Assembly (NCBI RefSeq): GCF_920984675.1
Contig: NZ_CAKLBV010000002.1
Coordinates: 62,001-126,000, forward strand
Length of the DNA: 64,000 bases
Reading direction: 5' to 3'
Origin: Methylobacterium sp. Leaf118
Lineage (GTDB): Bacteria; Pseudomonadota; Alphaproteobacteria; Rhizobiales; Beijerinckiaceae
In this document: one piece after another, positions 58,021 to 64,000 of the stretch
Layout: each line of letters opens with the position of its first letter
Position numbering within the stretch: the first letter of the stretch is position 1
Position numbers and translations under genes: made by a program
The notes under the pieces: model-generated
What the model was told of the DNA's origin: nothing
The model's input: the letters and a program-made list of their open reading frames with translations, nothing else
Databases searched by the model: none

Positions 58021-58992
58021 ATGCGCGTGCCCGTCCTGACGATCCTGCTCGCCCTCGCGTCCGTCCCGGCCGCGGCGGACGACGCCTTCCGTACGCGACT
58101 GACCGGCTACATCGCGGATCACGGCGGTTGCGCGGGCAGCCGCGCCCTGGTGGAGCGGGAACTCGTCGCGTTCGAGCGCGGGCGCGGCGACGGCGACCCG
58201 GGCGGGTTGCTCCTGTTCGGCAAGGCCGCCGCGGAATGGGGCGGCGAGGACATCCGCGACCTCGTCGCGGTGATCCGGGCCTGCGAGGCGCTGCGGGCCC
58301 GTCCGGGCCAATCCGCCGAGGAGGGCGAGCGCCGTCTCGCCGAGCGGACGGAGCCTCTCGCCCGGGCGATGCGCCGGGTCATCGTCCTGAGCAGCCCGCC
58401 CTCCGCCATCCCTGAGCCCTCCGCCCGTCCCGGCCTGCGGGCCGATGCGCTGCCCGGGGCCGGGGGCGAACGGGACGCCGCCGGACCGCACCGTCGGCGC
58501 CTGGGGCCGGCCTTCGTGCCGGTGGATCTTTCCCGCGCCCCGCCGCCCGCGGGCAAGGCCGGGGAGGACGGACGGCGCACGCCGCTCCCGCCGTTCCCGC
58601 GGGTGTCGGCCGAGGCCCCGCCGGCGCCGGCCCCCGAGCCGGAAGAGGCTCCCGTGGCGGCGCGGCGCACGGCGATCCACGTCGCCTTCTCGCCGGAGGC
58701 GGCACCCGAGGCCGGCCCGGCGTTCCGCCGCGCCCCGCCGCGCGCCCAAGCCCCGGACCCGCAGCCCTGCGCGGTCACCCGGGAGCGGTTCGAGCGCCTC
58801 CGCTCGGGCATGACGCCGATGGAGGTCGAGGCGGTCTTCGGCTGCCGCGGGCGTCTCGACAGCGCCTCGGTGATCGAGGGGATCGGCACCTTCGAGGTCC
58901 ATGTCTGGTCGCCGCCGAGCCGGCCCGGCTCGGTGACGGTGACCTTCCAGGACCGCCGCCTCAAGGCGAAGGCGCAGCGCGGGCTGATCTGA
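58021..58992 (+). CDS. Secreted protein with disordered middle and BamE-like C-terminal domain
   Basis: 323 residues. Signal peptide MRVPVLTILLALASVPAAA. Residues ~25-120 form a helical domain with a Cys pair (DHGGCAGSRALVERELVAFE, VIRACEALRARPG). Residues ~125-250 are Pro/Ala/Arg-rich and probably disordered. Residues ~250-323 (PCAVTRERFERLRSGMTPME, VEAVFGCRGRLDSAS, GTFEVHVWSPPSRPGSVTVT, FQDRRLKAKAQRGL) match the pattern of SmpA/OmlA (BamE)-like domains: a LRxGMT-x-xEVExxFG turn followed by beta-strands. The domain often mediates protein contacts in the envelope. No family for the whole protein is recognised. It is followed by a ~120-bp gap and minC on the same strand. Confidence 0.78.
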   Translation: MRVPVLTILLALASVPAAADDAFRTRLTGYIADHGGCAGSRALVERELVAFERGRGDGDPGGLLLFGKAAAEWGGEDIRDLVAVIRACEALRARPGQSAEEGERRLAERTEPLARAMRRVIVLSSPPSAIPEPSARPGLRADALPGAGGERDAAGPHRRRLGPAFVPVDLSRAPPPAGKAGEDGRRTPLPPFPRVSAEAPPAPAPEPEEAPVAARRTAIHVAFSPEAAPEAGPAFRRAPPRAQAPDPQPCAVTRERFERLRSGMTPMEVEAVFGCRGRLDSASVIEGIGTFEVHVWSPPSRPGSVTVTFQDRRLKAKAQRGLI

Positions 58993-59113
58993 GCCCGGCG
59001 AAGCAACCCCGGCGCCCTCGGTCCGATCCCGGGATCGCAGGATCCCGAAGGCACGGGCCGGCGCACCCTCGGCGTCGCCGCACGGGTCCGATGGGTCCGG
59101 GGGGCGGAAGAAA

Positions 59114-59902
59114 ATGCCCGAGCCGGCAAATTTTGCCGGGCGAAGCGATAAAATTAACCGCCCGGTAACCTTACCGACGATCAATGAGGGGGTCGGTAAG
59201 GAAACGTCAACGCCCGTGACCAGCCCCGCTCCCGCCCATCCCTCACTGCCCCTGCGAGGCCGCGTCTTCCGCGCGGTGTCGCTGGCGCCGCAAGCCCCGG
59301 TCGCCGAGTGGCTCGTCCTCCTGGACGAGGCCCTGAAGCGCACGGCGACCTTGTTCGACGACAAGGCCGTGATCCTCGACGTCGCGGGTTTGCAACCCAC
59401 GGCGACCGAGCTGGAGAGCCTGATAACCGAACTGACCGTCCGGCGCCTGCGCATCCTCGGGATCGAGGGGGCCACGGCCGCGCTCCCCGAGGGTCTGCCG
59501 CCCCGCCTGGTCGGCGGCCGCCCGCAGGGCGAGCCGATCGACGCGCCGGCCGGACCCGAGGAGAAGCCCGGCATGTCCTCGCTCACCATCGAGGGGTCGG
59601 TGCGCTCGGGGCAGAGCATCGTCCACCCGGAGGGGGACGTGACCGTGATGGGCTCGGTGTCCTCGGGCGCCGAGATCCTGGCCGGCGGCTCCATCCACGT
59701 CTACGGCGCCCTGCGCGGGCGGGCCATCGCGGGCGCCGCCCGCAACCCTCGCGCACGCATCTACTGCCGCAAGTTCGAGCCCGAGCTTCTCGGCATCGAC
59801 CGCCTCGTCCGCACGGCCGAGGACATGGGCAATCACCTGCGCGGCCAAGCGGTCCAGATCTGGTCCGACGGCGGCGCCATCAAGATCGCAGCCTTGGGTT
59901 AA
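59114..59902 (+). CDS. minC: Septum site-determining protein MinC
   Basis: 262-residue inhibitor of FtsZ ring formation. The N-terminal FtsZ-interacting domain (~45-140) contains LRGRVFRAVSLAPQAPVAEW and DDKAVILDVAGLQ; the C-terminal beta-helix domain (~160-262) contains VRSGQSIVHPEGDVTVMGSV and SSGAEILAGGSIHVYGALRG followed by RAIAGAARNPRARIYCRKFE. The gene precedes minD by 12 bp and begins the minCDE operon. ATG 59114 has GGGGCGGAAGAAA upstream. Sequence in the first ~30 residues is less conserved, so the start could be a few codons inside. Just upstream is a short AT-rich spot (AAATTTTGCC) inside the coding start. Confidence 0.94.
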   Translation: MPEPANFAGRSDKINRPVTLPTINEGVGKETSTPVTSPAPAHPSLPLRGRVFRAVSLAPQAPVAEWLVLLDEALKRTATLFDDKAVILDVAGLQPTATELESLITELTVRRLRILGIEGATAALPEGLPPRLVGGRPQGEPIDAPAGPEEKPGMSSLTIEGSVRSGQSIVHPEGDVTVMGSVSSGAEILAGGSIHVYGALRGRAIAGAARNPRARIYCRKFEPELLGIDRLVRTAEDMGNHLRGQAVQIWSDGGAIKIAALG

Positions 59903-59914
59903 GGGGAAACGAGA

Positions 59915-60730
59915 ATGGCCAAGGTTCTTTGTGTCACGTCCGGTAAGGGCGGCGTCGGCAAGACCACCACGACGGCAGCGCTCGGCGCGGCGCTGGCCCA
60001 GGCCGGCGAGAAGGTCTGCGTGGTCGATTTCGATGTCGGGCTGCGCAACCTCGACCTGATCATGGGCGCCGAGCGCCGCGTGGTCTACGACCTCATCAAC
60101 GTCACCAACGGCGACGCCAAGCTGCCGCAGGCGCTGATCCGCGACAAGCGCCTGGAAAACCTCTCCCTGCTGCCCGCCTCCCAGACCCGGGACAAGGACG
60201 CCCTCACCGACGAGGGCGTCGAGCGGGTGATGGGGGAACTGCGCGAGAAGTTCGACTGGATCGTCTGCGACAGCCCCGCCGGCATCGAGCGCGGCGCCCA
60301 GCTCGCCATGCGCCACGCGGATGTGGCCGTGGTCGTGACGAACCCGGAAGTCTCCTCGGTGCGCGACTCCGACCGGATCATCGGGCTCCTCGATTCCAAG
60401 ACGGTCCGGGCCGAGCGGGGTGACGAGATCGAGAAGCACCTGATCCTGTCCCGTTTCGATCCCGCCCGGGCCGATCGCGGTGACATGCTCAAGGTCGACG
60501 ACGTGCTCGAGATCCTCTCGATCCCGCTGCTCGCCATCATCCCGGAGAGCCTCGAAGTCCTGCGCGCCTCGAATGTCGGCTGCCCGGTGACCCTGAACAA
60601 CCCGCTCTGTGCCCCCTCGCGGGCCTATATCGACGCCGTGCGCCGCCTGAAGGGCGAGACCGTGCCGATGGCGATCCCGACCGATCGCAAGTCCCTGATC
60701 AACAAGCTGTTCACTCGGAGGGCCGCATGA
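59915..60730 (+). CDS. minD: Septum site-determining ATPase MinD
   Basis: 271-residue membrane-cycling ATPase that recruits MinC and oscillates with MinE. Deviant Walker A: VTSGKGGVGKTTTTAALGAA; VVDFDVGLRNLDLIMG; Walker B region WIVCDSPAGIERGAQLAM. The C-terminal membrane-targeting amphipathic helix is DRKSLINKLFTRRAA. Length is standard. It is 12 bp after minC and overlaps minE by 4 bp (ATGA), which shows translational coupling. Many Hyphomicrobiales carry Min proteins; their presence fits division-plane control here. Confidence 0.97.
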   Translation: MAKVLCVTSGKGGVGKTTTTAALGAALAQAGEKVCVVDFDVGLRNLDLIMGAERRVVYDLINVTNGDAKLPQALIRDKRLENLSLLPASQTRDKDALTDEGVERVMGELREKFDWIVCDSPAGIERGAQLAMRHADVAVVVTNPEVSSVRDSDRIIGLLDSKTVRAERGDEIEKHLILSRFDPARADRGDMLKVDDVLEILSIPLLAIIPESLEVLRASNVGCPVTLNNPLCAPSRAYIDAVRRLKGETVPMAIPTDRKSLINKLFTRRAA

Positions 60731-61002
60731 GTGTCCTGACCTTCCTCAAGCCACGGGGCTCCGGCTCCGTCGCCCGCGAGCGCCTGCAGCTCATCCTCGC
60801 GCATGAGCGCGCCGAGACCGGCAGGCCGGACCTGGTGATCACCCTGCGCGAGGAAATCCTCGCGGTGATCGCCAAGCATGTCGAGGTCGAGCGCGACAAG
60901 GTGCAGATCACGCTGGAGCGGGGCGAGGGCGTGTCGACCCTGGGCGTCGACATCGAGTTCCCCGTCTCTGCGCTCCCCGCCAAGAAGCGGGCCCGCGCTT
61001 GA
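60727..61002 (+). CDS. minE: Cell division topological specificity factor MinE
   Basis: 91 residues. The anti-MinCD segment (ERLQLILAHERAETGRPDL) is followed by the dimerisation domain (LREEILAVIAKHVEVERDKV, QITLERGEGVSTLGVDIEFP). The N-terminal MSVLTFLKPRGSGSVARERL contains the membrane-binding loop. Length matches alphaproteobacterial MinE. It overlaps minD by 4 bp. A strong hairpin 24 bp behind its stop closes the operon. Confidence 0.96.
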   Translation: MSVLTFLKPRGSGSVARERLQLILAHERAETGRPDLVITLREEILAVIAKHVEVERDKVQITLERGEGVSTLGVDIEFPVSALPAKKRARA

Positions 61003-61025
61003 CCGGGACGATCGAACGCGACGGG

Positions 61026-61052
61026 CCCGCGGCATCGAGAGGATGCCGCGGG
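61026..61052 (+). terminator. Hairpin between convergent minE and P450 genes
   Basis: Perfect 11-bp stem CCCGCGGCATC / GATGCCGCGGG with a GAGAG loop. It lies 24 bp after minE and 69 bp after the P450 stop read from the other side. There is no T-run, so it may act in both directions with another factor. Confidence 0.6.
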
Positions 61053-61120
61053 TCGCTGTCGTTGGCGATGCGGGACCGGCCGGGGGGGCTCTCCCTCTGC
61101 CGCGGCCGGGGCGCTTGCGA

Positions 61121-62485
61121 TTACGTCCGGAGGCTCAACCGAAACGCCGGCGCGTGGTCGGGTTGGGTCGTCACCACGGCGGCCGGCAGGACCGGACGGT
61201 CGTCCGCCCGTTCGAGCCGGAAGCGCCCGACGATGCAGCTCAGCGCCAGGGTCGCCTCGGTCAGTGCGAAGGCCGCGCCGATGCAGACCCGCGGACCGGC
61301 CCCGAACGGCAGATAGGCGAAGCGCGGGATCGGCGGCGCGCCCGGCAGGAAGCGGGTCGGGTCGAAGGCGTCGGGGTCGCGCCAGAGCCGGCGGTGCCGG
61401 TGGAGCAGCCAGGGCGCGATCGTCACGCTCTCGCCGGGCATCACCGCCTGGCCGGCGAGCACGTCCGGCCCCAGCGCGGAGCGGGCGATCATGTAGGCGG
61501 GCGGATAGAGCCGCAGGGTCTCGTCGATCACCGCGCGGGTGAGGGGCTTCTCGTCCGCGGCGGCCTCGGCGGCGACCGCCTCCTGCGTCTCGGGCGAGAG
61601 TGCCAGCAGGGTGCAGGCCCAGAGCAGGGTCAGCGCGGTGGTCTCGTGCCCGGCAAGGATCATGGTGGCGACCTGATCGCGCAGCGCCTCCGGCGTGAAG
61701 CTGCGGCCGCTCTCCGGATCGCGGGCCGCGCGCAGCAGATCGAGCAGATCGCGGGGCGGGTCGGAGGGTCCGCTCGCGCGCCCGTCCTCCCGGTCGGCGA
61801 TGATGCCGTCGAGGAAGGCGACCCAGTCGCGCCGAAACCGGGCGCGGGCCCGGTCGAGGGGCGTGGCGAAGCGCAGGGGGACCAGGGCGTCCGACAGATG
61901 CGGGCGTCCGAGCCGCTCCGAATAGGCCGTGAGGAAGCCGCGCAGCGCGCGCCCGTGGCGGGCCATGGCGACCGAGAACATGGTGCGCCCGGCGATCTCC
62001 AGGGCAAGATGCTGAAGCGCGGAGAACAGGTCGACCGGCCCCGCCGCGGCCGGGCCCTCGAGGGCGGCCACCGCCTCGTCGCTCGCCGAAAGGATGTGGG
62101 GGACGAGGGTTTCCACCGCCCGCGGGGTGAAGGCGGGCGCCAGCGCCCGGCGCTGGTGGCGCCACGCCGCCCCCTCGCTGATGAGCAGCCCGTCGCCCAG
62201 CATCGGCCGCAGGACCCGGATCGAGATCGCCGTGCGGGCGTAATTGCCGACATTGTCGACGAGGACGCGGCGCACCGCCTCCGGGTCGCTCACGGTCAGC
62301 CGCACCTTGCCGAGCAGCCGCCGCCGCCGCACGGGCGCCTCGTAGGCGGCCGCCGGCCAGCAGCCGATGCCGTTGGTGCGCATCTGGGTGACGAAGCGAA
62401 AGGCCGACAATTCCCGGACCGGCGGCGTCGGCACCGGCGGCACGAGGCGGCCCCCCGTGAGGACCGGCTGGAGGTCGATGGCCAT
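61121..62485 (-). CDS. Cytochrome P450
   Basis: 454-residue heme monooxygenase. The oxygen-activation I-helix motif is MILAGHETTALTLLWA; ExxR-type helix K is DETLRLYPPAYMIA; the PERF region is DAFDPTRFLPG; the heme-binding cysteine is in FAYLPFGAGPRVCIGAAFAL. The length and absence of a membrane anchor or fused reductase indicate a soluble bacterial P450 that needs a separate ferredoxin. The sequence HRRLWRDPDAFDPTRF and the ETLRLYPPAY segment look like the CYP4/CYP102-like bacterial branch, so fatty acids or terpenoids are plausible substrates, but this is not determined. It follows the flagellin gene on the minus strand by 131 bp and is convergent with minE. Confidence 0.94.
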   Translation of the reverse strand: MAIDLQPVLTGGRLVPPVPTPPVRELSAFRFVTQMRTNGIGCWPAAAYEAPVRRRRLLGKVRLTVSDPEAVRRVLVDNVGNYARTAISIRVLRPMLGDGLLISEGAAWRHQRRALAPAFTPRAVETLVPHILSASDEAVAALEGPAAAGPVDLFSALQHLALEIAGRTMFSVAMARHGRALRGFLTAYSERLGRPHLSDALVPLRFATPLDRARARFRRDWVAFLDGIIADREDGRASGPSDPPRDLLDLLRAARDPESGRSFTPEALRDQVATMILAGHETTALTLLWACTLLALSPETQEAVAAEAAADEKPLTRAVIDETLRLYPPAYMIARSALGPDVLAGQAVMPGESVTIAPWLLHRHRRLWRDPDAFDPTRFLPGAPPIPRFAYLPFGAGPRVCIGAAFALTEATLALSCIVGRFRLERADDRPVLPAAVVTTQPDHAPAFRLSLRT

Positions 62486-62616
62486 GATTCTCCGTTCGCG
62501 CTCGCCCGGACCTCATGTCCGCGCGGGCGACCGGACGTCCCGGGTCGCCGTTCGAGGCTTCTACGGCCTCGGCGGCGGGACCGCGAGTGCAATCGCCGGG
62601 GGCGAGGCCGGAGGCG

Positions 62617-64000
62617 TCAGGAGCGGAACAGCGACATGATGTTCTGGCTGCCCGAGTTGGCGATGGAGAGCGCCTGGACGGCGAGCTGCTGCTGGGTCTG
62701 GAGGGCCTTCAGCTTGGTCGACTCCTCCTCGATGTCGGCGTCGACCAGGATGCCGATCGTGCGGTCGTTGGCCTTCATCAGCGTGTCGACGAAGGTTTTC
62801 TGGCCGTCGATCTGGGTCTTGTTGGCGCCGAGCTTGGTGCCGGCATCCGTCACCTTGGCGATGGCCTTCTCGACCTGGGTGATGATGGTGCTGAGCGCGG
62901 TGTCGCCCGCGGTGCCCGCCAGGGCCGCGATGTCGATCGTGGCGACGGAAACGCCGGTGCTGCCGTCGGCGGTGTCGAGGATGCCCTTGCCGGCGGTGGT
63001 GCCCGCCGCCGAGCCGCGGCCGAGGCGCGCGTCGGTTCCCGCCGTGCCGGTGCCGAAGCCGACATCGACCAACGTGTTGCCGCCGGTGGCGGCCACGTTC
63101 TGGACCGTCACCTGGGCGGTGGTGCCCGAGCCCGTCGCCGTCGTGGTGAAGGTCAGGCGGCCCGAGGTGTCGAGCGTGGCGACCACCTCGCCGGACAAAG
63201 CGGTGGCGTCGGTGTCGGCGGCGATCTGGTTGTTGATCGCGTCGAGGAATTCCTGGGACGTCACCCGGGTGAGATCGGCCGCGGCGGAGGAGAGCGCCGC
63301 CCGGTTCAGGCGGATCGTGGCCGTCGAGCCGTCGCCGAGCGAGAGCGAGAACGCCACTTCGTTGGTGGTGCTGAAATCGGCGGTGCCGCGGTTGGCCACG
63401 ACCGCGTCGGCGGGCCGGAAGGCGGCGGTGCCGGTCAGCGAGGTCGAGCCGAACACCTGGCCCGCCGTCGCCGGGGTGGTGAGGCTGCTCGAGTTCACGT
63501 CGTAGAGCTTGATCGCGTTCACATCGACGCCGATCATCGAGAAGGTCACGGTGCCCGACGCCGCCCGCGAGAAGCCCGCCACCACGCTCTGGGTGGCGCG
63601 GTAGGAGCCGTTCGCCGGCGAGGAATCGACCGAGAGCCAGTTCTGGCCGGAGGAGGTCGAGGAATCGGCCGTGGCCTTCATCTTGGCCTGGATGGCCTTG
63701 ATCTCGACCTGGACCTTGGCCCGATCGACGCCGGGCTGCAGGGCGGTCTGAAGCTTGGCGCGCAGGTTCTGCAGATCGGACAGGACGGAGTTGAGGCCGT
63801 TATAGGCGGTGTCGACCGCCGAGGAGCCGAGGCCGAGGGAGTCCTTGACCGCCGAGAGGGAGGCGTTGTCGGTGCGGACCGTGGTGGCGATCGACCAGTA
63901 GGCGGCGTTGTCGGACGCGGCGGAGACGCGCTGGCCGGTGGAGACGCGGTTGCTCGTGGCATCGAGCTGGTTGTTGATGCCCTTGAGCGTCGTCAGCGCC
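62617..64000 (-). CDS. Flagellin, N-terminus beyond the window
   Basis: About 461 codons are visible; the gene continues past 64000. The conserved N-terminal D0/D1 region has ALTTLKGINNQLDATSNRVS and TGQRVSAASDNAAYWSIATT (heptad-like). The centre is a Ser/Thr/Ala-rich variable domain (TADSSTSSGQNWLSVDSSPA, TTPATAGQVFGSTSLTG). The C-terminal D1/D0 region ends ALQTQQQLAVQALSIANSGS followed by QNIMSLFRS, a classic flagellin C terminus. The frame is open throughout. Such flagellins polymerise into the filament and are secreted by the flagellar export apparatus. Other flagellar genes must lie to the right of the window. Confidence 0.95.
   Translation of the reverse strand, partial: ALTTLKGINNQLDATSNRVSTGQRVSAASDNAAYWSIATTVRTDNASLSAVKDSLGLGSSAVDTAYNGLNSVLSDLQNLRAKLQTALQPGVDRAKVQVEIKAIQAKMKATADSSTSSGQNWLSVDSSPANGSYRATQSVVAGFSRAASGTVTFSMIGVDVNAIKLYDVNSSSLTTPATAGQVFGSTSLTGTAAFRPADAVVANRGTADFSTTNEVAFSLSLGDGSTATIRLNRAALSSAAADLTRVTSQEFLDAINNQIAADTDATALSGEVVATLDTSGRLTFTTTATGSGTTAQVTVQNVAATGGNTLVDVGFGTGTAGTDARLGRGSAAGTTAGKGILDTADGSTGVSVATIDIAALAGTAGDTALSTIITQVEKAIAKVTDAGTKLGANKTQIDGQKTFVDTLMKANDRTIGILVDADIEEESTKLKALQTQQQLAVQALSIANSGSQNIMSLFRS

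Overview
The window is a GC-rich chromosomal segment of a Methylobacterium/Methylorubrum-type alphaproteobacterium (Hyphomicrobiales). This is inferred from gene content and order, not from a database comparison. The pointers are a mesaconyl-CoA hydratase gene (ethylmalonyl-CoA pathway), the mdh-sucC-sucD-sucA-sucB-lpd block, a LysR regulator divergent from fbp and phosphoribulokinase with no RuBisCO gene in view, PleD/DivK, a MinCDE operon, two DUF6894-type proteins, a LOV/HWE histidine kinase, and a fused shikimate kinase/dehydroquinate synthase.

Layout. 0-12.4 kb: tail of a malonyl-CoA-synthetase-like gene, LOV kinase, YihY/BrkB membrane protein, an unknown gene, a cobalamin riboswitch leading into a PepSY membrane protein, msrB, a degenerate CYTH-like protein with a Pro/Ala-rich tail, mcd, a TSUP permease, a DUF6894 protein and a methyltransferase. 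12.4-23.1 kb: the chromosome-partition and tRNA-modification block on the minus strand (leuS, mnmE, mnmG, rsmG, parA, parB). A perfect parS site lies inside rsmG. A frameshifted PAS/HTH gene and a DUF6894 gene sit between mnmE and mnmG. 23.4-26.9 kb: yggS, aroKB fusion, a TetR regulator. 27.2-36.7 kb: TCA-cycle cluster. 37-41.4 kb: lipoprotein, ndk, DUF2147 protein and a two-barrel porin. About 41.4-42.9 kb: a conspicuously AT-richer island with an XRE-type regulator, an unlisted 54-codon small ORF and repeated terminator-like hairpins. 43.1-47.6 kb: prk, fbp, divergent LysR regulator, FAD reductase. 47.6-55.6 kb: small stress-type genes, cysK, hmp/nsrR with two NsrR-like operators, pleD, divK, DUF3572 gene. 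55.8-64 kb: ruvA, yceI, ruvC, a BamE-like protein, minCDE, a cytochrome P450 and the C-terminal part of a flagellin running off the end.

How the genes fit together. Mesaconyl-CoA hydratase, malate dehydrogenase, succinyl-CoA synthetase and 2-oxoglutarate dehydrogenase connect glyoxylate regeneration with the TCA cycle, as expected for a serine-cycle methylotroph. The prk/fbp/LysR set may supply ribulose bisphosphate as a regulatory signal rather than for CO2 fixation. ParABS, MinCDE, DivK/PleD and the RuvA/RuvC genes form a cell-cycle and chromosome-maintenance theme.

Most housekeeping calls are secure from motifs. The most novel-looking pieces are the AT-rich island, the lone B12-riboswitch PepSY gene, the CYTH-like fusion and the frameshifted PAS/HTH regulator. 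No CRISPR array, rRNA, tRNA or complete insertion sequence was seen.
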